A DNA stretch of 64,000 nucleotides from Burhinus oedicnemus (Eukaryota > Chordata > Aves > Charadriiformes > Burhinidae), in assembly GCA_008921705.1 (NCBI GenBank), contig VFFE01007215.1:5558806-5622805 (forward strand), in the 5' to 3' direction. The position numbers were made by a program, and so were the translations under genes. Below the pieces are notes generated by a model. That model did not search any database, was not told the DNA's origin, and saw only the letters and a list, made by a program, of their open reading frames with translations. Positions 44,501 through 55,340 of the stretch are shown in pieces; position 1 is the first letter of the stretch; the number at the start of each line of letters is the position of its first letter.

Positions 44501-45218
44501 TGTTGTGGTTTGGGCCAGATTGGCCCAATCTGGTGGAACGACAGATGCTCTCTCTCTCTTGCTCCACTCGGGAGGCAAGAAAGAGAGAGGAAAAGAGAGA
44601 CTTAAGAGTTTAGAAGGAACTGAACTACTTTAATGAAATATTGATAATAAAATAATAAAAAGAAAAATAATGAAATATATACAAAACCGTATCAAGCTCC
44701 CAGGATGACAGTCACGTCACCAGCAGGCACTGGGGAAGTCTCAGACTGGACTCGGTGACGGATGGGAACTGGATTCCGGATCTGGATTCAGGATCGGGAT
44801 CAAAGGCAGATGAACAGACAGAGTCCTCCCAGGATGCCGGCCACTGAAGAAAAGAGACTGACCCTTTGATCCCTCAGCTTTTATACTGAGCATGAGGCAG
44901 ATGGGATGGAATACCCTTGTTGGTCAGTTTTGGGTCACCTGTCCTGTCCGCTCCTCCCCGCAGGTGTGACCCCTCTACGCTTTTCTGCTTCTGACCCTCC
45001 AACGGGGCAAGTAACAAAGTTGGCTGGCCTTGGTTGTTATAGCAATAAGCAAGAGCCTCTCTGCATACCTTGGCATCAGCTATAAACATGGGTCTTATTA
45101 CTCTGAGAGCGAACAGTTTTCTGCACAACATGCTGTTAATTTCAGCAGTTAGAAGAGGCCTAGCTAAAAAGTAAAGTTACTGAACAAAATTGGTCCTGTT
45201 TTACCTCAAACCAGGACA
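44501..45218 (-). mobile_element. Solo LTR of an endogenous retrovirus
   Basis: A 718-bp unit read on the minus strand begins TGTCCTGGTTTGAGG and ends CCAAACCACAACA, with TG...CA ends and short terminal inverted repeats. It is flanked on both sides by a perfect 5-bp direct repeat, TCTTC (44496-44500 and 45219-45223). Internal signals on the minus strand are a TATA box TATAAAAG at 44878-44885 and a polyadenylation signal ATTAAA at 44629-44634, about 245 nt downstream, in U3-R-U5 order. There is no retroviral coding sequence next to it, so the provirus was removed by LTR-LTR recombination. The 5-bp duplication does not by itself fix the ERV class. Confidence 0.9.
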
Positions 45219-45223
45219 TCTTC

Positions 45224-48200
45224 TCAGTTGAAACTAAAAGAGGCTTTGTGCCCCAGGAATACCACTACTGTACTCTAATGTGCAGTTATTCTATCCATGG
45301 GCGTGGACTAGGGCTTTTCCCAAATAACCCCGACCCAAAACGCCTATGGTACGGATGTCAGCCACTCAGTACCAATGCTCTCCCTGTACAGATCCACTCC
45401 TATTAGATTATTTGATACTTTTCCTCACATCGTTGTCAGGAGCCCCCAGAAAGAATTCCAAATGAGTAGTCTTTTGTCCTGTTGGTCAGGCTAGTGCATA
45501 TCCCCTCAGTGGTCCAGGCTGCACATGACTAACTTGTTTATGACGAAACCTAGTTAAGCAATGCAAAATCTTTCAGGAAGGTTGTGTGTCTGATTAACAG
45601 GCAGAAGAATAGCCTAAATTCCATGCTTGGTATACTGACCAAATTTCCTCCAAAGTCTTTAACTGCAAAGTAAATATGAATATGGCTACTGCTGACATTG
45701 CTAGCAATTTTCTTCTGAGGTGGCAGGATTAGGGACCATAACAGTAGCTTTTTAATTGGGATATTACCAGAATGCTTTCTATCCTCAGTAAGAAGAATTC
45801 CTGGCTAAGAGGAATCATTTAACACTAATGCTGCTTCTTCAGCAGCTGCACAGTTCATGATAATACAAATGTTCCCCAAAAAGTTACATGTAAGTGCATG
45901 GGAACCACGGTGCCACGTACATTTCTAACACTGAATCTATCCATTGAGCAAGCAAGGATGTGACAGGCTGTGACATAGTATGCTGGCATGAAATTGTACC
46001 TGTTGATAGATAATTACCAAAGAAAGGAGGAAACGGCATACACCTATTGGATCATACTGCTCACAGCAGTTAACAAGTAACTTCACATAGCCTGAAAGGT
46101 AGCAACAACTACAATTGGATTTCTATGCATGTGTCACAGTCAAAGAAATACTAAAAGCAATGATCAGAAGAGTTAAAGAGCTCTGAAAAAGACAGTCATT
46201 GGTAAATGTTCTCATTAAGTGAAATTACCACCTACCTTAAACAACAGCCATTATTATTAAGTATCATTAGACTTGAATAAGAATTGATCTTTAAGACTCC
46301 TCCAAATCCTCAAGACAATTTATGTTATAATGTATGCAACATGTCTTCTCTTCCCTCCCCTAAACTTAAGCAACTAGCAACTAAACATGAGGAACTTGAG
46401 AAAGCTTCAGTAGTTGCACAAATGAATAAACTCTATCTATGTTTTGCCTAGGCTGTAGCACCACTTCTGGGATTATCTGCTGCTGTCCATTTTCAATTAC
46501 TTGTTAACTTCCTGAACTTCAATCACTTTGGCCAAAAATTTGAAGATGGGTGTATGACTCATGTTATGATTCTTTGTTTATGTAAGGGAAAAGGATTTTT
46601 GTCAAACATCTACCATTGAAAATCAGAATAGGAAAAAAATGTTTTTTAATTATTTAAAACGTGACATTTTACCATCCTCCCTTAGAAAAATTCTGATGTC
46701 ACCTTCTCTTACAACTGATGCTAAATTTGGTAGAAGAAACACTTTGGGATGTGCTCTTTCCTGTCTATAAAATTTGGTTCAAATGTTGCTACCTTCTATG
46801 CCTCTGAAAAATTTGTTTACAGAATCTCTGTATCTCAGATTTTACTCCCCTGTTCATACCAGGCATTACCTAACCCAGGATCCATTCAGTCTTCTCTGCA
46901 GCTGTGGGGCAGTTGTGCTATACCATGGTCAAAGTCAACCAGCAGAGCAACATGAGCAACAACGTTCTCCATCCTGCTAGCAGTGACCCATCACTATGCC
47001 CAGGTTGAGGGTGAAGGAAGCTATGTCGGTCGAACACACAGTGGTAAGAACTGAGTCTGCAGGAGAAGGAGCAAACGGGTAAAGCAAGTCCATAGCAGGA
47101 GCAATGAAAGAAGTACCCCCAATGGTGGCAAAAAATGCCACAACCATTGTGGCAAGGGTGTCCAGTAGTACTCTCAGGGTCTCCTGTGCTGAGTGGTCCA
47201 TGGCAGCTGGTGAGCAAAAGATGGTAGCAGTAACTAGGAGGATCCAGGTAGGGGAAGGAGGGAGAAGAAGAGACACTGAGTGTTAGAACAACTTGCTACA
47301 ACTTGGAGGACAAGGAAGTGGGTGACAGTAAAATGTTGGAAGGACTAGGATAGGACTCAAGGTGAGAAAAGCAGTGTCATTCACAGGGATTATCCCATGC
47401 AATGAGAGGAGCCGCAGTCCTATAGCATTTTACATGATTGCAACATTCTTACCAAAGGATATTAAGCGGCACTAGGACCACTCACCTTAATTCTGGTGTT
47501 TTCTAATTTTTGTGTGGCTCTTTGCAGTGCTAACGATCTTTTCATATGCACTGATCTCCATGTCGAAATCAATACATTCCACTCTAAGTGCTTGGGCTTG
47601 TGTCTATATAGTAAGCAGTGGCTGTAAAATAGGATGACCTAACTGAGGTCCTGGTTTTACCCTTTCTCATACTTAATTGGCCTATCTGTTTGGGCAAACA
47701 ATACTCCAAGGAATAAAAGATTATTCCTTGGAGCTAAGAATTGGCAGGAATCTTCCATAACTGCAGTATTCTAATTATTAAAAACACTGGATTAGCCTGA
47801 AAGTACTATCAGACAGTGAAAAGAATTCATAAGTGAATTCAGCTGGAACAAAAACATCATTAAGATAGAGGCATATCACAAAAGTACTTCTTGCTAAGTT
47901 AAAGAAGACACAACATTTATACTACCTAGAAAATGAAATAAGATGTGTAAGCATATTGAGGCTTTTTTAACAAAGTAAGAGTCAAGACAAAACAAGAGTT
48001 AACAGAAAAAAAAGCATTGAATCAAGTAGTGTAAATATTTTTTAAAATTTAACAAAAATTAAAAACATACACAGTATATTTTAAAATAAAGATTATGACC
48101 TTTTGACTATATTTCCTTTATACTGATTTGAATTTGCTTTTTTTTCCCCAGCCTAAAAACTTAATAATAGTTTTATAAGCAAAATATGACTTGGGATTGT

Positions 48201-50780
48201 CTTGCCAAAACCTGAGTGAAGCTTAGCAACAAGTACCTCTTTGTATGAATAAATTATATCATGAATATGCTTTTTTGTTTTATAGTATCATATTCAGGAT
48301 ATAACAACACAAACAGACACAATAATTACTGAGACTTAAAAAATCACTACTTTAAGAATTACCTAGCAATAAACTTTCTTATCAATAGCTTTACATGTCT
48401 CATCAATTTTAAAATGAATTATGATTTGCTATCATTGTGAATGCATACTTGAATGAATTACAACTTGTTCCCTATTGCTCTTGCCTGGTCTTGCAAATTA
48501 GATGTTCCTGACACAGGAAAAGATGTCAGTTTTCACACTTCATCAGCCATGGTCAATTGGTACAGGAGCACCACTTTCAGCTCCCAGCAGAACACTTAAT
48601 TTTAAGAGCTTCCCAAAATGCACTATCTAGGTGGAAACTACTGTCTTACGTAAGCTATACTCCAGCACAGCTCCAAGATGACTGTATTTTCAGCTGTTTT
48701 ATGATACAAAATATGCCCACTAAGGAACAATTGTGTGCCTTGAGGAGGGAATAAGTTGAGTGTACAAAAAAACACATTAAAATAGACACTGCAGGCACTT
48801 GCTAACTTGTGTTCAGGCAAACGCAAATAGATCTTTTTTAATCTATCATCTTGCCTTTCTTAGCTTGAGTGAATTATTTGACTGTTCTTGAAAATCTGTC
48901 CCTGTCTTTTCTCAAGTAATTGTAGACAACACTGCAGTGTCTTTGTACAGTGGGCTGCAACAGATCATCTTAAAAGTGAATATGGAAACCTGTAAAATAC
49001 ACTTATCACCAAGCAATCTTGATTTTTTTTACTTTCTATGCAAGTGCTTTTAGTGTAAAGCTTCCTTTTGTTAACTCTCTTTTTTTAATTAGATATTAAA
49101 AAGTATGAAAAGCAATTGCTGTTTTGCTGCATAATTCATGGTTCTTCACGTTTACAAACAGAAGCAGATAGATACAGACATCTCAGAAGCATCCAGAGAT
49201 GTGTAGTCAGAAATACAGTACTAAAAAATAGTCAACCTTTTATTCTCTTCTGGAGAGAAGTTTAACTAAACTCTCTCTTAGCTGTACCATACATAATTCT
49301 AAAACCTCTGCATCTTGTGGACAAAACAAATATGATTTTTTTGTATTCCCTGTAGGCTTGATGTTTATGAAACTTAAAATCCATAGGTTCCCTGTAGACC
49401 CTTTTCAGGTAAAGACTTCACATGTCAAAGGTTGTAATTTAAGGTGAGAATTAAATGATTTTAAACTTTTGATCTCAGAAGACAAATGCATTTGACAACA
49501 AATATGTCTAATTTGAAATGTATGAGACATCCTAGAAAGGACAAAATTATTGATTATGTTACATGCATCTGTCTGTGCAACACGCTACAAACAGTTTCTG
49601 GTAGATGCAGCAGATTCAAGCTATGAGAGTACTTTGCTGTTCCCAAATAATTAAACTGGTGATATAGACTTCATATGATTTCACAAAATACATGAAAAAG
49701 CTGCAACATATTTCTACATGAAGTAATAATTCATTCTGATAACATACTGCACGGTAATTATCTTTTTCATTGTCTTTAAATTAGCCTTCTTAGGTCAGTC
49801 TGTATGACAGTATATGGATATGTAACCATAAGCTTTTATTAGTTCTTTTTTTTTTTTTTCCCCCGCTCTTTGTTGCAATGACTTGGTATCACATTCTCTG
49901 TCTTGTACAGTGCAGGCTGGGTTGAGTCCTCCACTCTCTTGCCAGTCTTTTCTCTCCAGTATTTTTTAAGATAAATGTTTTTTCAATGTGAATATTTTAT
50001 CTTCTTTTAGGGTTGCTTATTTTGTGGCCTTTCTCACTGAAAAAAAGGCAAAACAACTGTTGTATACATGTATTATGACATATTTTTTACATCAAATGTA
50101 GATGGAAGCTCATGAAAAAAAGTTCAGTGGTATTTAGATCTGTCCCTCAATTAGCATTTTTTTGTGTTGAACATGATAAACGCCTTGGTAACCTTGACAG
50201 AAGTTCTGGTTTTTAATGTGGAATTATAGATATTATATATTGTGTATACATATATATACATAAAAATTTCACATCCTTTAAGTGGCAATTATGTCCTGTA
50301 GCCAGGCATTTGTTAGCAGCTAATGACTGGCTGGGGTAAGTGGGTTACGTTTTACCCTTTCCTGCTTAATCATTGACTGCCAACAGGCGCCCAACACATT
50401 GATTAGAAAATTACTTTAGAAACCAGAGAGAAATTAATTTTTCCACTGAGTCTTATTGCCTTTAAAGCTGATAGCTGTCATTTTTATAGTCTTCCATTTC
50501 CAATGATGCTCAGCTTGCCCAACTCTACCCCTCCTATTTTTCATCTTTCTATATAATTGCTTTCTCACCTGTCTTGCCTGCCTTCCTCTTTCCTGTGCTT
50601 TTACCCTTGCCGCGCTCCCCTTTACCCTGTCTTTCCTGAGGTCTCCATGTAGATAATCTCATGATAACTAAATACCACCTGAAGAATTGCGAAGGACAGC
50701 ACCACCCTTGCACTAACCCTTCATGGCGGACCATGGCTCTTGGCTTGGCTGCCAGGGGATAACCTTTCCCGCATGGCCTT
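45224..50780. other. Intergenic DNA between BOLL and PLCL1, right part
   Basis: No recognised gene. A segment at about 46860-47290 is richer in GC and open on the minus strand for 99 codons in two frames, but starts only at GTG/TTG-type codons and has no known motif. A perfect hairpin is at 47704-47733. The rest is AT-rich. Confidence 0.7.
47704..47733. repeat. Perfect 13-bp inverted repeat, 4-nt loop
   Basis: CTCCAAGGAATAA and TTATTCCTTGGAG flank AAGA. The stem is perfect. It is short for a microRNA precursor and no extended pairing was seen beyond it. Confidence 0.9.
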
Positions 50781-50789
50781 CTCCGCCTC

Positions 50790-52560
50790 ACGTTGAGGCG
50801 CTGCACCCGGGACCTCCCAGTACTTGACCGGGGCCGGGGCCGGAGCGGGACGCGGGAACAGGCCGCCGCTGCCCGCCGGCCCCGGCCCCACCACTCCGCG
50901 CCGCCAGGGGGCGGTCTTGGCCCTGAAACGGCGGGCGCCGGCGGCCCCGAGGGCCGCGGGGCTGTGAGGGGCGCGGCGGGTGCGCGACCCTGCCCGGGGC
51001 CGGCGGCCGTGAGGGGAGTGAGCTGAGGGAAGAAGCCGGCGAAGTCGCAGCCCCGCATGACTTGGCGTGTTTTGGGCTCATTTTCAAGCGATGGAGGGTC
51101 CCAACGTGAGTGTTGTCTTTGCCGTCTTTGCGAGAGACACCCTCACCCCCCCACCCCGCGCCTCGCACCCGCTCCGCTCTCCCGCCCTCAGCAACCGGCG
51201 CCTGAGCGCGGCGCTCCCCTTCTCACCCCCAGCCCTGCAGCTAACGGCGCGCCGGCGACCTGGCGGCGTTCCCTGCCTCTCCCCGGCCGCGCTCCGCACT
51301 GGAAGCCGGACAGCCGGGACAGCCGCCTGAACGCGTCCTTTTCCCCCTTTCGCTCGGAACTGCGGTGGGTGCCATCAGGTTTTACGTCTCCCCACGCGCT
51401 CACTCACAGCCCTACCTGCCCCTCGGCCGCTCGCCGCCACCGCGCACCGCCCAGAACGCCCATCCAGGCGTCCCGCGGGCACGCCCCCTCGCTAAGTCTA
51501 TTGGCCGCCGCGGCGCCCCCGGCGGGCTGCCGCCGCGCTGAGTGGCCCGGCTCCCCGTCCGTCAACGCCGCCTGTCAAAACACGCCCGGCTCCTGTCACA
51601 ACAGAGCGGTGCCGCGGCGGCACTTCCTGCGCGCGCGCCGCCCGCACGGCGCTTCCCCGCGGCCGCGCCCGCCCCGCGCTCCGCCGGGCGCACGGCCCCG
51701 CCGCCCCGCTCCCCCCCTACCACTTTGCGCCGTCCCTCCCCGTTCCTCCGGCAGCGCGGGGGCTGCCGAGTCCCGCGCGGGCACCCTCAGCTGCGGGGGA
51801 CGGGGATGGTTCCTCCGCGGAAAGTTGGCGCTGCCGCCGCCGTGCCGTGAGGGGAGCGCCGCGGGACTCCGTCCGTCCGTCCGTCCCCGCCCTCTCAGCG
51901 CCCCGGAGAAGTTGACGCCGCTCGGCGGGGCGATGGCAGAGGCTGCCGGCAGCAGGGAGCAGCCGGCGGCGGGCCGTGCCCCTGCCGACGCCGCTCATCG
52001 TGCCGAGGAGGAGCCCGAGCCGGCTTCGCTGGACGCCCCGGCGGCGGCCGCGGGCAGGAGGCGGGAGCGCCGCAGCGGCGTCTCGGCCGTCGGTGCCGCC
52101 GAGCGCTTCCCCGGCGGCAGCCTGGGACCGGCGGCAGCGCCCGACCCCGACGCCTGCCTGCTGGAGGCGGCCAAGGCCACCCCGCGGAGGAGCAGCATCA
52201 TCAAGGTAAGGGCGGGAAGTTTCCGCGGCGTCCCGCCGCCGCCGGGTTGCCCGGGCTGAAGCCGCCCTCCGGTGCGCCCCTGCCCGCGGGGCGGCGGGGG
52301 CCGGCGGGGGAGGGAGCCGGGGCGGGCCGAGGTGCGGTGGGAGCCCGCCGGGGAGGGGCTGCGCGCACCCTCCACGCAGGTGAAGCACCGAAGCACCCCG
52401 GGAAGGCGCGTCCCCGCGCCGAGCGGCTGCTGGAGGGGGTGTCCCCCGGGGGGCCCGGCCGGCCGGCGGCGGGGGAGCGGGCTCCCGGGGCGGTCGGTGG
52501 TGGGGTGAGAGGTGTCGGGGTGCCGCCCGCACTTCTGCGCGCCCCGTGAATTCCGCAGCG
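50790..52560 (+). promoter_or_regulatory. CpG island, PLCL1 promoter and first exon
   Basis: A sharp rise in GC and CpG content around the PLCL1 start codon. Long frames on both strands here (up to 400 codons on plus, 271 on minus) are GC-driven and low-complexity. No TATA box was seen close to the start; the exact transcription start is unknown. A CCGT-type short repeat (GTCCGTCCGTCCGTCC) lies at about 51871-51886, within the presumed 5' UTR. Confidence 0.85.
51933..52205 (+). CDS. PLCL1: PLCL1 (PRIP-1) coding exon 1, residues 1-91
   Basis: The frame starts MAEAAGSREQPA and ends CLLEAAKATPRRSSIIK at a donor AAG|GTAAGG. The end of this exon matches human PLCL1, whose first coding exon likewise ends in ATPRRSSIIK; the middle is Ala/Pro/Glu/Arg-rich and poorly conserved, as in mammals. 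PLCL1 is a phospholipase C-related protein without catalytic activity that binds inositol 1,4,5-trisphosphate, protein phosphatases and GABARAP and affects GABA-A receptor trafficking. The PH, EF-hand, X/Y and C2 domains lie in later exons outside the window. The ATG has a good context (G at -3, G at +4). The frame stays open upstream to 51057 without a stop, but that sequence is GC-rich and not conserved in my knowledge. Phase is 0 at the donor. Confidence 0.92.
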
Positions 52561-53769
52561 GGGCAGCTTCCCGAGCGGTTGGAAAGTTTTTGTGTAGCAG
52601 CTCGTATCTGTTCTTATTTAATATTTATGAAGCACCTGGAGGCAGAATAAATAGCTTGTACAGCGGCGGTGGTTTTCTTTGCTCTTGAGGAGCGAAATAT
52701 GCAGTGTCACAAATTAACAGAAGGCGTGCTTGGAGACTGACTGTAGTGCAGATTGCTACGGAGCAGCACCGTGTGTTTAACACCCTTGATGTGAAATTAA
52801 CAGGTCGAGTGCGATCTTAAAAGCCTCCGTCTTTGTTAAAATCTGGTAAAGGAAACGGCCTTATGATTACGTTTATCTGGGATTTTTTCTTTTCGAGTTT
52901 AATCTTTAAGAATAAACTATGTGGTTTCGAATTAAATGGTGTCTCCTTGCAAGTACGTAGGCTAATTGCTCGTTTCTGGGGAGCCGATGAATGAAGTCTC
53001 TTGGGCAAACTTAATTTAGCATATGGTCACACGTGACTCTCTTGTAGTGATTTGCACTTGGAAGGCATTGGGAGAAGAGTGGAAAATGGGACTTCGCTAC
53101 AGTAAACGTGTGGAGGCACTGGGCAGAGCCCCGGCTCAAGGCAAGAAGCAAAGAACGCGTGCTTAGCTCTTAGAGCTCGGTATATCCGTTCAAAGGAGGA
53201 ATGGGTAAACAAAATATTTGCTTCTTGCGTTTTAAAACTTTAACATTCAGTGGAGACCGGAGGTAGTTAAGTGCAAAAGACCCTCGAGGATCCTTTGAAA
53301 GTTCCACCTTGAAATATTAACCCATTAAGTCCAACAAAGCACTGAAGTATGGGTTTAGCCTTCTAAAGGCATTCACTGAATGTGATGGGAATGCTTCCAA
53401 TCTGAAGTTAGATAAATGCTTTACTAAATCAGGACCAAAGTTCTGTAAGTGTTCTGGTATGGAAATGGTATTTTCTCGTGGGAATTGTGTGAAGGTTTCA
53501 AAAATTGAAAATACACAGTCTTTGATTTAAATTAAAGAACATATCGTTTTTACAGACTATACCGGTTCTATGTGGTAGATATGCTTTAATGTCACAAATG
53601 GTAGGTAAGTTTTAATGACTGGGTAGCATTTTCACTACAGGTTGATATTTAGCAAGAGAGTGATAATGATCCGTCTCCCAACTGGAGGAAACTTCTTGAG
53701 ATACATCCTGGGATGGTGTTTATCAGCAGAGAGATTTCTGATAGAGATAAGAAAGTAGGAATGTTGTTA

Positions 53770-54010
53770 TATAAAGAACTGTTAAGATCTCATCTGAAAT
53801 ACTGGGGAAACCCAGCTGCCTGTGGTTGGGAATGGTGCAAAGAAGGATAACTAGGATGGGCTGATAAGGTCAATGGATTGAATGCTGTATGAGGGGAAAT
53901 TTAATTTCTAGGACAGCATTACCTTTAGAACAAAGGATGCCTATGCATAGATCCAGTCTGGAAACTTGAAAATTATTCCAATCACTGTAAGGGTCTGGAA
54001 TGGTCTTATG
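53770..54010 (+). mobile_element. Possible ancient CR1-like LINE fragment
   Basis: Word order recalls the CR1 3' coding part: AAGATCTCATCTGAAATACT (CR1 has a similar CTCATCTGGAATACT), then GCAAAGAAGGATAACTAGGATGGG, then GGGTCTGGAATGG. Strongly diverged; no clear tail. Confidence 0.5.
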
Positions 54011-55232
54011 ATAGAAATGGAATGAAAAAAACCCCATAATTAATCTTAAATTTAGTTGTTAAGCAGATGAGTTAAATTAGGTAACAGGGTTATGTCTGAT
54101 AGCAGGTACCTGAACTCAAGAATTTGCAAGCTATGCATCTCTAACGCATACTGTTCGGACCCCATACAGAGCATTACATTTATTTTCCCACAAGGTTGTC
54201 TCAGTGGTGTATAAAAGAGTTTTGAATCCCAGTTTTCCTTTGGCATTGTACTAGTGAATGGGAGATACTTTTAACTTGAAATAGGAATTAAATGATTTAT
54301 TTGTCTGCATCTTTCAGGAATTTCTGATGTCCTAGGAAATGTTCATCGCTATAAATTGTTGAATACAAATTTTAGATGGAATTAAGAGAAAAAATCCCCA
54401 ACTTATTTTACCTTTTCTGTTTTTTGAGGACTTTAATGTGCAGGAGTTCTGTTTAAGCATTGTACGTTTTGCAGGGGAAAGAATTTTGCAATGTTCTATT
54501 ATACTTGTTTTATTCTGAAGTCTATGTGTTCATACAAATTTGTAGTCAGAATAGTATTCCACTGCTTTCTTTAAGCTGATTTTACCAGCTGAAGAAGGGG
54601 ATTTAAGAAAGCAAAGGAAGTTATGCAGTGAACGCAAGCTCTTGTTCTGCAGGAGTCGAACACTCTTGTCCTGTTTTCCTATATCTCTCCCAATTCTTTA
54701 AAGATGTACTTTAAGCATAAGTGGTCTCACTGAATTAAGCAAAAAGTTAAAATTCTGTAGATTTAGATGATCAAAGGATACTTTTAACAGCATTTTTTTC
54801 CCAGCTGTCTTTTAGAACTCTGCAAGTTTCAAGGTTAGCATCTAAGAGTGCAATTCCAGTGGAAGCCAGACTTGCTTACATTGGTGTGTTTTGGCATCCT
54901 CAGTGTAACTGTGAAGTATAAAGGACTGAACAGGGACTTGCTTTAAAAACCTTTCCTGCAGCAAATTACATTTGGCATATACTGCAAGTAAAATATGAAC
55001 CCTTCTAGATAATCTTCAGTGCATTCATGTGCTCTATATTTGGCTTCAGAAACAAGAGAACTCATTTATATAAAAAGAACAAAATGTAGCTGGAATATTT
55101 TTATTCCCATTTTGCTTTGCTAATGTTCACAGCTCTGTAGATTGAGGTAAATTTGAAATAGCATTAATGAGAAATAGTTGTAGCCACTGTTGTGCTTTAG
55201 AAAATTTTCCTAATACATGTGCATTAATTGTT

Positions 55233-55340
55233 GGGGGTTTGGGGCTTGTTTTTTTGTTTGTGGGGTTTGGTTTTTTTTTTGTGTAGTGGGGGTTTTTTGT
55301 TTGTGGGGTTTTTTTTTTTTGTTTGTTTGTTTGTTTTGTT
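55233..55340 (+). repeat. G/T-rich tract with five G4-5 runs
   Basis: Only G and T for most of about 108 bases, with G runs of 4-5 at 55233, 55241, 55262, 55288 and 55304 separated by T-rich loops and ending in (GTTT)n. It lies on the PLCL1 sense strand. Confidence 0.9.

Noticed and set aside
44501..45218. Retroviral genes next to the LTR
   Set aside because: Identical 5-bp duplications close the LTR on both sides, and no gag, pol or env-like frame is adjacent; it is a solo LTR.
51717..52532. 271-codon minus-strand frame opposite PLCL1 exon 1
   Set aside because: Antisense shadow of GC-rich coding and flanking sequence, very Arg/Pro/Ala-rich, no known motif.
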